Shown piece after piece: positions 21,930 through 35,055 of a stretch of DNA of 64,000 nucleotides. The stretch's first letter is position 1, and every line of letters begins with the position of its first letter. Location: NCBI RefSeq assembly GCF_963082655.1, contig NC_081553.1, forward strand, positions 207,146,435 through 207,210,434, given 5' to 3'. The translations under genes were made by a program, and so were the position numbers. The DNA is from Stomoxys calcitrans. Lineage: Eukaryota > Arthropoda > Insecta > Diptera > Muscidae. The notes beneath the pieces were generated by a model that was given only the letters and a program-made list of their open reading frames with translations, was not told where the DNA came from and did no database searches.

Positions 21930-23400
21930 GCTCCATGTTTTGGTATAGCTGCCATATATACCGATCTTGGGTCTTCACTGGTTGAGCCACCAGAGGGCGC
22001 AATTCTTATCCGATTTGGCTGAAATTTTATGATTTTTAAGAACTGTGCTACATATGGTTCAAATCGGTCCATAATATCGGTCCTGATATAGCTGCCATAT
22101 AAACCGATCTGAGGTCTTGACTTCTTGAGCCTCTAGAGAGCACAATTCCTATCCGATTTGGGTGAAATTTTGCACGAGGTGTTTTGTTATGGTTTCCAAC
22201 AATTTTGCCAGGTATGGTTGAAATCGGTACATACCTCGATATAGCTATCATATAAACCGATCTGGGGTCTTGACTTCTTGAGCCTCTAGAGAGCACAATT
22301 CCGATTTGGATGAAATTTCGCACGAGGTGTTTTGTTATGATTTCCAACAATTGTGCCAAGTATGGTTGAAATCGGTACATACCTTGATATAGCTATCATA
22401 TAAACCGATCTGGGGTCTTGACTTCTTGAGCCTCTAGAGAGCACAATTCCTATCCGATTTGGATCAAATTTTGCACGAGGTGTTTTGTTATGACTTTCAA
22501 CAAATGTGCCAAATGTAGTTCAAACCGGTCCCTAACCTGATATAGCTTTCATATAAACCTATCTGGGATATTGACTTCTTGAGCCTTTAGAAGGCGTAGT
22601 TATTATCCGATTTGGCTGAAATTTCGTACAACGGCTTCTCCTATGACCTTTGATATACGTGTCAAATATGGTCTGAAACCGATTTGGCTGAAATTTTGTA
22701 CAACGGCTTCTCCTATGACCTTTAATATACGTGTCAAATATGGTCTGAAGCGTTCTATAGCCTGATACATTCGATGATTCCGTCCGTCTGCCGAAATCAC
22801 GATATCTATATCCTGACATAGCTCCCATACAAACCGATTTCCCGATTTGACTTCTTGAGCCCCTGGAAGTCACAATTTTTGTCCGATGTGGACATAGTGT
22901 TCTGTTATGACTTCCAACAACTGTGCCAAGTACGGTCCAAATCGGTCTATAACCTGATATAGCTCCCATACAAAAAAAATCTCCCGATTTGACTTCTTCA
23001 GACCCTGGAAGCCGCAATTATTGTCTGATTTGGCTGAAATTTTGCATATAGTGTTCCGTTATGACTTTCAACAACTGTACCAAGTACGGTCCAAATCGGT
23101 TTATAACCCGATATAGCTCCCATATAAACCGATCTCCTGATTTGACTTCTTCAGACTTTGAAGCCTCAAGTTTTATGCGAATCGGCTAAAAATTTGCACA
23201 AAGTTTTCTGTTATGACTTCCAACAATTGTGCCTAGTACTATCCAAATCGGTATATAACCTGATATAGCTTCCATAGAAACCGAGCTCATGAATTGACGT
23301 CTTGAGTCCTTGCAAGCTTCAATTTTTGTCTTATTTGGCGGAAATTTTGCACATAGTGCTCTGTTGCTACTCCCACCAACTGTGATATAGCTCCCATATT
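21930..23400 (+). repeat. Tandem array of the ~150-bp helentron-like unit
   Basis: About nine diverged copies of the unit carrying GACTTCTTGAGCCTCTAGAG, GCACAATTCCTATCCGATTT and GATATAGCTGCCATATAAAC. The units drift in sequence from left to right (a CTCCCGATTTGACTTCTTC version appears after 22830). No clean terminus on either side. Confidence 0.8.
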
Positions 23401-24076
23401 TTTTTGCGGAATGTTGCACATGATCTCGATAACCAGTTCAAATTTCAAAGAGTTTTTTTATCCATTCTCAAATGGCATATTTTTTACTACTTTTTTTGTT
23501 GCTATACCACTGTGTGTGCTGGTGGTTTTAAAAATCTGATTCTTTTTATTTCTTTTTTTTTTATTCAGTATACACCTAAATTTAACCAGTTTCTGCTTTA
23601 TGAGAAATGATTGATTTCTCTTTTGTTTTGAATGGTAAACCCCAAAATGTTAAACAATGAAATATTCATACAACTTTTCGAATAGCAAAATTCCGTTACA
23701 GTTGGTTAGTGTCTTTTCTTTTGTTTTTTTTCTTGGTGATGGACCACGACCCCGTTTAATGTGCATGCTTTCGAACGTTGTATATCAGCGGCAAAATGTC
23801 GATTTTTTTTGCTCATTTAAGTTTGATGTGAATATTTCATTCAACTCTTACTACATTGACATTGTACAAGTTCATTGCCAAGATTAAATTCAAAATCGCA
23901 TAATAAACTAAAAAACAAAAAAAACAATCACACAAAGCGCTACAACGATATAAGACAAGTAAAACAAAATAAGGCGAACAACAACACCAACGTCAAAAAA
24001 TATCATGAAAACCAATTCAAAATGCGTAACAAAGCATAGAGAGGCATGTGCTCGCCTAGTGCTATCGCGCTGAGCC
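23401..24076. other. Intronic spacer
   Basis: T-rich and A-rich DNA without a recognisable gene. Confidence 0.5.
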
Positions 24077-24292
24077 AGCCCATGCTACTACATTGAGGTG
24101 GTACCGGCCACGTTTGTACCCATTGACGCTGAAAGCACCGGCGGCGCCAACAACAAAACAAATAGTAAAACCGATAATACCAATACAGCATTGTACGATG
24201 AGAAATGTTTATGTTGTTGTAGTTGTAACAATGCTGACAACAATTTTAGTCACTTCATCATCATCGCAGCAAAATGCGGAAGCGCATGACAC
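24077..24292. other. GC-richer island of unknown nature
   Basis: About 215 bases with higher GC than the flanks. The plus frame gives YYIEVVPATFVPIDAEST then an Asn/Thr-rich tail ending at a stop. The minus strand gives a hydrophobic, Gly/Ala-rich stretch (FTICFVVGAAGAFSV). I do not recognise either. It could be a diverged retrocopy or a lone exon of a nested gene; no splice sites are convincing. Confidence 0.3.
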
Positions 24293-24779
24293 CCGCCGAA
24301 TGATATGTAATGACTTTTTTTTTTTTTTAATTTTGTTTTTGTTTCGACTTGCCTTTGTTTTCTATTTCATTTTGTTTTTGTGTAACAGATTTCACGAATT
24401 ATTTTTTTTATTTGCAAATATAATTTTAACTTTCATTTACGAATGTTTAGAAGAAGTCATCATTTACTTTCATTTTGAAAAGGCGTAGAACTAATAACTA
24501 AATCCTATCTGGACTTCTACTACTTTGTCTTGGTAAACTTGGTGAAAATCCAAAAATCCGGAATGAATTCAAGCTACACCGCCTAGCCAGGATGAGATGA
24601 ACATAGTCGCAACCCGGCTATAGGATATAAAGCTGAAGGAGCCGATGAGTTACCGTATGAGCTACGCATGAGCTTAGTTGCACAACTAGGTTAGAAGGTA
24701 GGAACCTTATCATATTCTGCCCAGTCCAAAAGGCAAATTATATGTAAGGAACCTATTATTTATGTATAGGGTCTTAATC

Positions 24780-25600
24780 CGCTTTTTATGGGATTAAGAT
24801 CCTAAAGATCGGAAGATCGGTCTATATGGCAGCAATATCTAAATATAGTCTGATTTGGATCATACTCTGGTCGGACGACAGGAGGCTTATTACAAGTCAC
24901 TGTGTCAAATTCCAGCGAAATCGGATAATAAATTCATCTTTTATGGGATATAGACACTATGTCGCCAGAGCGGTCTATATGGCAGATATATCTAAATATA
25001 GTCCGACTCGAACCAAATATGGGTCAGATGTAGGGATGCTTAAAACAAGTCACTATTACAAATTTCAGCGAAATCGGCTTATAAAAAAGCTTTTTTTTGG
25101 CTTTATACCCTAAATCGGCAGATCGGTCTATATGGCAGCTATATCTTAATATAGTCCGATCTGAATCATATTTGGGTCGGATTTCGGGAGCCTTAATACA
25201 ACTCACTGTTTCACATTTCATGAAATCGGTTAATAAATGTAACTTTTATTGGTTTCAGACCCCAAATAGGCAAATCGGTCTATATGGCAGCTTAGATATA
25301 GCTATATAGCTAGATATATAGTCCGATCTAAATCATATTTGAGTCGGAAGTCGGGAGGTTAAAAAAAACAACTCACTGATTAAAATTTGGGTAAAAAATA
25401 AAGCTTTGAACGGTTTCAAATCCTTAATCGGCAGATCGGTCTATATGACAGCTATATCCAAATATAGTCCGATTCCAGAATTTACCCTGAGCGCAGCAAA
25501 AAGACGTATATGTGCCAAATTTTAGCTCAATATCTCAATTTTTTAAGGCTGAAGCGTGATTATAATAGACGGAAGGACACAAAAGGAAGGTTGGGATTGC
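24780..25600 (-). repeat. Tandem array of helentron-like units
   Basis: Five or six copies of a ~150-bp block (GGAAGATCGGTCTATATGGC, TATCTAAATATAGTCCGA, AGCGAAATCGGATAATAAAT). Confidence 0.75.
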
Positions 25601-25609
25601 AAACGGGTC

Positions 25610-26339
25610 ATGTTTTGATAACGGCGATGGCCCATGTTCATCCATGTTTTGATATAGCTGTCATATAAACTGATCTTGGATCTTGACTTCTTAATCCTCT
25701 AGAGGGAACAATTCTTATCCGATATGGCTGAAATTTGGCATGAGATGTTCTGTTATGATTTCCAATAACTGTACTTTGGTTCAAATCGATCTATAACCTG
25801 ACATAACTGTCATATAAACTGATGTGGAGTCTTGACTTCATGAGCCACTGAGGGGCGCAATTTGTATCCGATTTGGCTTAAATTTTGCATGACGTGCTAC
25901 TGTGCCAAATATGGTCTATAACCTGATATAGCTGCCATATAAACCGATCTGGGATGTTGACTTCTTGAGTCACTGGAGGGCGCAATTTTAATCCGATTTG
26001 ACTGAAATTTTGTACAACGGCTTCTCCTATGACCCTCAACATACATGTCAAATAAGGCCTCAAGCGGTCTATAGCCCATTTCCCTTTTTTACTTCTTGAG
26101 CCCCTAAAGGGCGCAATTCTTATTTCAATTGGCACAATGCCTTCTACTATGGTCTCCAAGATTAAATTCAATTATGGTCTAAATGGGACCATTACTTGAT
26201 AAAGCTCCAATAGCATAGCAATTATTTATTTTTCCTTTGTTTGCCTAAAAAGGGGTACCAGGAAAAAAACTTGCAAATGCGATCCATGGTGGAGGGTATA
26301 TAAGATTCGGCCTCGCCGAACTTAGCACGCTTTTACTTG
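25610..26339 (+). repeat. Helentron-like 3' portion with intact 3' end
   Basis: Three to four ~150-bp units, then GATCCATGGTGGAGGGTATA, the hairpin TTCGGCCTCGCCGAA and the terminus GCACGCTTTTACTTG at 26339. The left boundary is unclear. Confidence 0.75.
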
Positions 26340-26565
26340 TCTTATTTTTTTTTTATTTTTTTTTTATTTTATTTTACTTTTTTTTTATTTTATTTTATTT
26401 TATTTTATTTTATTTTATTTTATTTTATTTTATTTTATTTTATTTTATTTTATTTTATTTTATTTTATTTTATTTTATTTTATTTTATTTTATTTTATTT
26501 TATTTTATTTTATTTTATTTTATTTTATTTTATTTTATTTTATTTTATTTTATTTTATTTTATTG
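26340..26565. repeat. (ATTTT)n microsatellite
   Basis: T-rich start, then about 36 almost perfect ATTTT units, directly abutting the helentron-like 3' end at 26339. The open frame across it is an artefact. Confidence 0.97.
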
Positions 26566-26894
26566 ATAATGTCATAATAAGTTCGGAATCGCTTACACTC
26601 CTTAATAAAAATCTTTTATACGTCTGCCAGATGTTTAAAAAAAGTTTTAACACAATTATAACCCGTTTAGTTAGCGTTCCACATTTTAATTAAACCGTTG
26701 ATATAAATAGCTTAAAAAGATGTTAAGTACCAAATTTATATCAAAAAATTTGGGTTAGTAAGTTCAATGTTTTTTTTTTTATTTTGCATTAACCGGCATC
26801 TGGTTTTGTAAATAATGAGATTTTTGACCCCGGCACACGGTGGTAGGGAAATAATTCGTATTCTTATCATCTCAAAACGTTCAATGACATAGGA

Positions 26895-26952
26895 AGAGAG
26901 AGGGAGCGAGAGAGAGAGCGAGAGCGAGAGAGGGAGAGAGAGCAGCAGCAGA
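26895..26952. repeat. (GA)n-rich microsatellite
   Basis: GAGAGAGGGAGCGAGAGAG-type run ending in a CAG repeat. Contains GAGAG motifs. Confidence 0.95.
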
Positions 26953-26984
26953 CATTGTATGTATGCGATTAAAATATTATTTTA

Positions 26985-27220
26985 TTGGGTTGCCCAAAAA
27001 GTAATTGCGGATTTTTCATATAGTCGGCGTTGACAAATTTTTTCACAGCTTGTGACTCTGTAATTGCATTCTTTCTTCTGTCAGTTATCAGCTGTTACTT
27101 TTAGCTTGCTTTAGAAAAAAAGTGTAAAAAAGTATATTTGATTGAAGTTCATTCTAAGTTTTATTAAAAATGCATTTACTTTCTTTTAAAAAATCCGCAA
27201 TAACTTTTTGGGCAACCCAA
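26985..27220. mobile_element. Mariner-derived MITE, 236 bp
   Basis: TTGGGTTGCCCAAAAAGTAA termini with TA flanks at 26983-26984 and 27221-27222. It has one A fewer in the central A run than its sisters. Confidence 0.9.
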
Positions 27221-27222
27221 TA

Positions 27223-28690
27223 TATTATTTAATAAATTTAAATGGGTAACTGGGGTAATAAGTCAGCTCATCCACCATTACTTAGACAAGATCGGTGGAA
27301 GACAAGTCTTTTTCGAGCATAATGCAGTTCAAGAAACCAATTTCTTAAAAAACAAATGTTAGACAATCATCAAAGTTGATAAGAGCTCTTTGAGAATACG
27401 CAGCCTAGTAAAAGATAAAATGAATGCAAAGTCCATAGAGAGGAGTTTGGAGTTTGTTTGAAGAGATATTGCTCAGTGAAAAAGCTTACAGCGAATAGTC
27501 TGGTAGTAGTAGTTGAGATTTCACATAGGATTTGTGCTTATGATCTCAACTATAAATACCACGAACAAAAGGCTGAGAACTGTAGGCCGGTCAGACGGAC
27601 GGACATAGTTCACAATGATGCCGCTGAGATAATGAAACCCAATTATTGAAACGCGTCCACCAGTGGGGTGACATGGGTCCTGCCGTGTCTGAGGAACTGG
27701 CAATTTCGTTTCTTCAAGACTCATTTAACAAACTCTTCTTTGGATGTTGCATTCGCTTGGTCATTAAGCTCGACTTGAAAAACAATGAAACAAAGAAATA
27801 ATTTTTTTTTGAGAAATTGGATCGAACATTTTATTAAATGTGTTTAGAGAAAATGTCATGGTAAGTTTGCCACTAAAGAATAATTCATTGAAATTTAAAT
27901 TTTTATTGAATTTTTGATCTTCAGATACAATTTTGAAAGACGTAGGTCGAACTAGACAATCAAGACATAAGATCTATATTTTGTTTATGACGCTATTCTA
28001 ACCAACGGAATGACGACATACTACGAAACAGTACATTTCAATTACCCAATTCTTGCATCTGAGGACGTTTTATTTGATTTTCAAGAACGTCTTCTATATT
28101 AGGGATGACGTCGTACTTCATTGACTGACGTATAACAATATGAAAACACAACTTTGAACTTCCCCCAGGTGTTAATTTTTAATTTCAATTGTTTATAACC
28201 CGTTTGTTATCGATTACCCCGCTTTTAATTATAGCAGTTGAGATAAATAATTACAAATATGCATAATGAATAATTTGTTTTTAAAAAGATTTGGGTTAGT
28301 AGGTTCATTATTGTGGGGATTTAAATAAATGAGATTGTCGACCCCCATCATCGTTCAAAATTATCATTTCGTAACATGCAACGACATGGAAATATAGCAA
28401 CATAATGATAAATAAATTCCTTGGATGGGGGTATTACTGATGCAAGAAATTTATATAAAAAAACGATGATGACAAAGAGGAAAACGAATGATCATTTTCT
28501 GCGGCTCGATAATGAGAGTATAATATACAATATATTTAGCACCAATAAGGTAATAATAATGAATCCTCCCAGACAATGCGGAAATTGTATCATATTTTGT
28601 TGATGATAAAGGAAATAAATCAACTACATTAATGCTAGGAATAGAAAATGTAAGATGTTATCTTTATATAGGAGAATATCAGCAGAAGGG
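27223..28690. other. Intronic spacer
   Basis: No gene recognised. The 28180-28350 stretch resembles 26650-26840 (AACCCGTTT, TTTGGGTTAGTA, TGACCCC blocks), an old duplication or unknown repeat. Confidence 0.5.
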
Positions 28691-29148
28691 TAAGTGGGTA
28701 GGGCTAGGATAGCCACAGGTTTACTGATCACCGTTAAATGAGCTTCTGCCTTGAAGAGAACAAATAGATTTTGTTCCTCCGCATTATGCAGGAAAAACAT
28801 TTATGATTGGTCTTTGACATTACTGAAGAATTTTATATGATGATCAAACGTGACGCAAAAGTTCTTAACTATTCTCTAAAGGCTGCATTCTAAAGCAAAG
28901 AATAGCTTCAGCTATGGCCCTACGCTGATTTGATAAATCCAAGGAAGAGTAATAGAATTGGGCTTCAATGTTAATTGTTAAGTTATTGGACTGAGCCCAT
29001 TGACAAACTCGGGCTCTTCATCAAGGTTTGAGATGCAACTTTCTAAAGTACCAGAGTCTGTTGTACTTAACAACTGAAAATCATCGGCATATATTGCTAG
29101 GTCTACATGTTGTACACAAGGACGAACGTCATTAACATCTATTTATAT
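28690..29148 (-). pseudogene. Non-LTR reverse transcriptase remnant (YADD part)
   Basis: The minus frame reads IDVNDVRPCVQHVDLAIY then ADDFQLLSTTDSGTLES, with the catalytic YADD codons at 29080-29091, followed by NLDEE and, after frameshifts, a VTFDHHIKF-like block. It is the downstream half of the element whose upstream half lies at 30600-30830. Confidence 0.75.
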
Positions 29149-30599
29149 AAAAGAGTAGCGTGACTAACTGACTGACTGAGTGACCGACCGACCATCGCCC
29201 AGCTCAAACGGGTCAAATGGAATGTTGGATAAGGCTGGATTTGGTGGTATTCGTACGTTTATGTACTAAAAAAATACGATATGGTACATATTTGCCCAGT
29301 GCGAACGGAAAGGGCTAGAATTTTGTTCTTGAGCTCAATCAAAAGAGCGAAAAAATAAGGTTTGGTAAAAGAAAATTTGGAAAATCGTACCGGAAGTGGG
29401 AGAAATAGTACGTTTAGTACCGCTATTGGTACTTTCTTTACCGATGGAGCTAGAGGTCTGAAAAATGACAAGGTAACTATAAGAGTTTTTGGAAATTTGT
29501 ACATTTAGGTACAAAAAAAAAGTACCAAAAAGCTACGAAATGGGTGACCTGGTACAGAGTGGATGGGTAGAGCTAAAATTTGGAAATTTCACTTAAAAGT
29601 CATCTGGTGCAAAAGGATAAGGGTGGAAAAAAAGTACTGATAACGGGAGAAAACGTACGTTTACTACCGTAATTGGAACCATTTGGTACTTTCTTTACCG
29701 ATCGAGCTAGAGGTCTAAAATATAGCAAGAAGGTAAAACTGACTATGATGGCTGACTAAATGATTTATTCCAAATACGTATATTTTGGTACCAAAATGGG
29801 TACCATTTGGTACTTCCTTTATAGATAGAGCTAGGGGTCTGAAATTTGGCATGTAGGTACAACTAGGAAAAATATGACGGGTGACTACGATCTTTTTACA
29901 ATTTGTGCATTTTGGTACCAATATCGGCACCATTTGGTACTTTCTGTGCAGGTGGAGCTAGAAGTCTGAATTTAGCATGAAGTTAATCTTAAAAATATAT
30001 GGCTTTTTCACAATTCGAACATTTTGGCACCAAAATTGGTACTATTTGGTCATTTCTATATAAATGGAGCTAGAGGTCTGAAATTTGGCACGTAGTTACA
30101 ACTAAGAAATAAATGATGGATGACTAAATGCTAAATTGTTACTTTCTGTTCAGATGAATCTAAAGGTCTGAAATTTAGTATGTAGGTACAACTAAGAAAT
30201 ATATGAAAGTTGGCTAAGTGATATATTGTATATCACCATTCAAACATTTTGGTATCAAAAATGGTACCATTTGGTAGTTCCTTCATAGATGGATTAGAGG
30301 TCTGAAATTTGGCATGTAGATGCAACTAAGAAATATATGATTGGTGACTAAATGATCTATTAAAAATTCAAACATTTTGGTACCATTTGGTACTTTCTTT
30401 GCAGATGGAGCTAGAGGTCCGCAATATGGCATGTAGGTACAAGAACGAAATATATAATGGGAGACTAAATGATCCTTTTAAAATTCGAACATTTTGGTAA
30501 CAAAAAGTTCAAAATAAGTATTAAAATAAACAAAATGGTACTTTCTTTACAAATTGAGCTAAAGCCCTCAAAATTGGGAATCACTTATATCTTGGCAAT
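29149..30599. repeat. Minisatellite-bearing element, ~120-bp units
   Basis: Starts TATATAAAAGAGTAGCGTGA with ACTGACTGACTG repeats, then about nine copies of a unit with GAGCTAGAGGTCTGAAATTT, GGCATGTAGGTACAACTA and TTTTGGTACCAAAATTGGTA. Unit starts near 29448, 29704, 29828, 29954, 30067, 30155, 30291, 30408 and 30550 give spacings of about 90-140 (one double). It splits a reverse transcriptase remnant. Confidence 0.75.
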
Positions 30600-30830
30600 A
30601 TATATCGGGCGACAGATCCTTGGGGTACACCAGTAGAAATAGAATTAATAATAGAAACACGATCATGGCAGACTACATACTACAAGAGGCATGTGACAAA
30701 TTGAAAATGTTACAAAGTAAAAAAAAAAGAATGTTATGGTCAACAGAATCAAAAGTTTTGCTGAGTTCAAGTGCGGCAAGAATACTGGGATTGCCTGTTC
30801 TCATCAGTAAGTTGACCATAATACGTGGTC
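30600..30830 (-). pseudogene. Non-LTR reverse transcriptase remnant (upstream half)
   Basis: The minus frame shows LELSKTFDSVDHNIL (RT catalytic KAFDSVD motif) and, nearer 30620, ISTGVPQGSV. Together with 28690-29148 these give the order KTFDSVD, GVPQGS, YADD expected of a non-LTR polymerase. Confidence 0.75.
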
Positions 30831-33800
30831 AATCAATAAAAAAGGATTAAAATGATCCACAAATTGATTCTTTATTATTATTTCCGAGGCCTTCGACAAT
30901 GCTGGTAGAATGGAGATTATACGATAATCAGAATAATTTTGACCGTGTCTTTTGTCCGTAGCGGAGTAGCTCTAGGTAATTTCTATGGAATCAAAAAGAC
31001 TTTAGTCATTAGTATAATATCCGTGATACATATGAAATGAAGATATACAAACTGAAACCCAGAAAGAATATCGTATGTTAAAGCCATAATCCCTTGTGTA
31101 AAAGATTTACAAAAGTTCAGAGACTCTTAACTCAAATCAAAGTGTCCTAAGAGACTACTATTACAACAGCTGCATTCTCACAGTGAGGCCAACATTGAAT
31201 GATAGGGTTCGATAAATATGATAATATTGCACTATTTATTAGTGATGGCTATACAAATGCTCCCCTTGTTATATCGCAGATATAATAATGTGCGGGAATT
31301 CCCAAGCTATTTATATTGATTAATAATTTATTTTCAATGTATATTTTTAAATTCCAATATTTTGTATCGCCCATTGAATAGATTGCTAGAAGAAATATTG
31401 CAAAAAAACACAAACAAAATACAATTTAATATATTTTTCCAGGTGTTCAACATGAAGAAGAATCGAGAATGAATCGATTAACAGAAACCTATCTATCACC
31501 TAACGCAACAACAACAACACGAAGGCAAAAATCAAAACCTAATTAATAATTTATTAGTTTAAAATAATACATTGCAATCTTTTTTTAATCGAATTCCTGG
31601 AACAACAAAGTGGCATACAAATTATAGCAAAGTACCTAGTATGGAAATTGAAATCACAGAACACAAACAACCAGGCATTATGAAATCAAATCGTACGTTG
31701 TATGTATATATAAAATTAAATGAAATTCCCTCAAAACAAAATTGTCAATCAACTAAAAATAAAAGTGTAGCTCAATAGCCGGGCAAACAAATTTTCTTTG
31801 GTTATTTCTCATTTGTTGTTGGTATACTAAGAACATCATCATCTACTGATTTCCCGCCTTTTATTATTAATTGATGATCGATGGGGTTTGCCATCCACTA
31901 ATAAAATGAAAGAGAGAGAGAGAGTGAATATGCATCTGATTAACAGAGCATAGCTTTGAGATGTGTAAACAAAAACACAGACGAGACTGATTATTATTAA
32001 TACTCTAATGGCAATAACAACATGAAATGTTTAATCAGCATTGCAAATACACACAAATACTAACGAACAGTAGTAACATGCATGTGCGCCCATATCTAAG
32101 TATGTTTATATGCATGTTATTGTTATTTAAAATGTCGATAACACTGAAATTAAATGACTTCATGCGAAACACAGTACTGTTACCAAAAATAATAAACCTC
32201 ACAATATTTTCCTACTCTCTGATTCACTTATTCTCTTTTTCATGAGTAAGTGTTGTATCATATAGTTATTTACAAGGTAATATATAGAATATTGATTAAT
32301 GTTTGAAGTAAACCCATTACTTCCGGGTGAGTAGTACTATCAACTACCAATTAAAAGAAAAGAGTTATCTTTGTTTTTATTAATCGTAGGTATTGTAATC
32401 AGAGGGACAAAAATTTAATTGTCACCAAAGTGTTTTAACCAAACTTTCAAAATGTGTTTCTTCTTCTTCCGCGAAGAAGTTCATTTTCGGCTCAATGGGT
32501 ACATAAATAAGCAGAATTGTCGATTTGTCCAAGTGAAGATCAGACAGAAGCATGGCAAGTTTGGTGCGGTTTATAGGCTGGTGGCATCATTGGACCGTAC
32601 TTTTTCATAGATAATGCGAATTGTAACGTAACGAATGTGAATGGTGAACTCTATTGTGAAATGTTATCCAACTTTTTTGCCCAAAATGCAAGAGTTTGAC
32701 TTTTTTCACATGTATTGTATTTGTATTTATTTTTATTGTGATAATACCCATACAAAAGACTAAGTATTATATACAGTATGGGGAAGATAAACGAATAGTT
32801 TTGATTTGCAACTAAGTTTTTTATCAGTATCAGTGCTGCTTGTCTCTGTTCCTTAATTGATTTACCAGTGCTGTCAACACTTGCCAATGCCATGCAGTTG
32901 TCAATTTTAGTCCGTTAAATTCTCTAAATGTAACACAGCCTTAAGAAATCCCACAGTAAATTGCAACACAGTCCCCTCTCTTTCTCTCACTCATTCTCTC
33001 CCTGTTTATACCTTTTGATATTACATTGCATGTTTTTGCTCTTACTTCTCCCATGTTAACTTTGCAACAGAGTTCCGAAAATTGAATTGGTCTGTGTAAA
33101 AGCTTTATCACTAGCATTTTTGAAGGTGACAAATTTAATTTAACATTAATTTAATTGTCAAAATTATAATTTGGTTTCTAGTTTATTTTCTCTGTGAAAA
33201 CCGCAATTTGACAAGACAGAAGCCACAATCTTTTGTTCCATGCTTAGGTCAGTTCGAATTGTCTATACCCATCAACAAGATATCTTGCTAGTGTTTTTTA
33301 CACTAAAAAAAAACTCAGAATTGCCTAGTCACGATCAACTCTCTGCAATGGTCCCTCAAAAGACCAATAGTTCATCTATTCTTTAAATGAATTCTTTTTT
33401 TTGGTTCTCATTGCTTTGTTGCAATACAATTAGCATTTCAATGGGATCTTGGATACACAACAACAACAACAGCAAATGGAAACAATGAGCTCTAGCGATT
33501 GCTATCAATTGGTTAGCATCGACCGCAAGTTTACTTCTTGACATTATAAACAAAACCCATTTGTATGTGTTCAAGTGTATATTAAATAGAATCTTCAATT
33601 AAACACACTTAGTAGGTAATAAAGCTAGAATAATAGCAGTGGCAGCAGCAGCAGCAACAACAACAATTAAAGCAAACAACAACCATAATAGCCACAAGAA
33701 AAAAATCACCCAACCAGACCTGTCATACACCAGCAAACCAACTGACACAACAGCAAAAACCCACGATAGGTATGGTTTTTGTTTTTTTATTTGAACCGGA

Positions 33801-34296
33801 ATATGGTTTACGAATTTTTAATACTTCCGGACATCTGACTAACACACAAGTGATAGACAACGACTGGCTGACTGACTACAGGTTCATAGTAGCCGATAGC
33901 GACAAATGACGATTGCTGAGAGGCAACGTCATAGCTACCACATGCGATTGGCTTTGTCATCATTATTTTTTTTTTTGTTTTGTTGCTGTTATTGTGATTG
34001 GGCTATTACCATTTTCTTAACTTTATTAGGCTGTGAACATATACAAAGTGAAGATAAGGTATTTTCAAAGCAAAGTTGAAGGAAAAAAGTAATATAACAA
34101 TTTAAAGAATCTATTAAAGAATAAATAAGATTGAAATAGATTTAAAACAGAAATAAAAATATAAAAATAAAATTTGGAAAAACTTAAAATGAAAATAGAA
34201 AAAAATAAAAATAGAAAAAATAAATAATTTTAAAAATAAATGAATAATTTAAAATAAATAAAGTATTAAAAACATAAAAACCAAAAAAAGTTAAAA
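30831..34296. other. Intronic spacer, no gene recognised
   Basis: AT-rich DNA with short runs such as (GA)n at 31908-31925 and (CAA/CAG)n at 33640-33690. Frames up to ~80 codons (e.g. 31572-31778) have no recognisable family. Confidence 0.5.
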
Positions 34297-34796
34297 CAAG
34301 TAAAAGCGTGCGTTCCTCCACCATAGGTCGCATTTCTCGAGTTCTTTTCCCGATATCTCTTTTTAGGCAAAGGATAAACGAAAAGAATTGCTATAATATT
34401 GGAGCTATATCAAGTTATGGTCCGATTCGGACCAGCCAATTCGAGTAAGAATTGCGCCCTGAAGGGGCTCTAAAAGTAAAATAGAGAGATAGGTATATGG
34501 AAGCTATATCGGGTTATAGACCTATTCGGACAATATTTAACACGTATATTTGAGGTCATGGGAGAAGCCGTTGTACAAAATTTCAGCCAAATCGGATAAT
34601 AATTACGCCCTCTGGAGGCTCAAGAAGTCAAGATCCCAGATAGGTTTATGTGGCAGCTTCATCAGGTTATAAATCGATTTGAACCATATTTAGCACAGTT
34701 ATAAAAAGTCATAATAAAACACGTTATGCAAAATTTCAGTCAAATCGGATAAGAATTGCGCCCTCTAGCGCCTCAAGAAGTCAAGATCCCAGATCG
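34297..34796 (-). repeat. Helentron-like 3' half, truncated
   Basis: Begins CAAGTAAAAGCGTGC after AA (reverse 3' end), then GAAAAGAACTCGAGAAATGC-like sequence and two ~150-bp units. It stops at the next repeat. Confidence 0.75.
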
Positions 34797-35055
34797 GTTT
34801 AGCAAGCTCGTTCCGATCCAAAGGACCGATCGCCGCGGAAACAGTGTAGCCATTGGTTATTTAAAGGCGCCAATAACTCGCCTTGTCATATCGAACATCA
34901 TAGGCACTCAGTACTTGTGCAAGAGCCGGTGCCGCTCGACCTCTCACTGAGACTCTCCGCTCGATACCGCAGATTGTACGCGACTGCCGTTGCAGCTACT
35001 CCGTATCCACTATCCGCAACCTGTGGACGCGCTCGGTAGTGCTCACAGCTATGCC
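34797..35055 (-). repeat. Unnamed interspersed repeat 'B', reverse copy
   Basis: Blocks CGATCGCCGCGGAAAC, GCACTCAGTACTTGTGCAAG, AGCCGGTGCCGCTCGAC and CCACTATCCGCAACC. Other copies: 42945-43275, 48105-48400, 52015-52230, 61140-61235 (partial), 63825-64000. Confidence 0.65.

Noticed and set aside
20791..22380. Small frames with recurring RSVYMAAI-type peptides
   Set aside because: They come from the repeated CGGTCTATATGGCAGCTAT block, not from genes.
20736..23400. CRISPR-like regular repeats
   Set aside because: Units of ~150 bp with no unique spacers, in a eukaryotic intron; these are transposon tandem repeats.
26337..26693. 118-codon frame of repeated FILFY
   Set aside because: Translation of the (ATTTT)n microsatellite.
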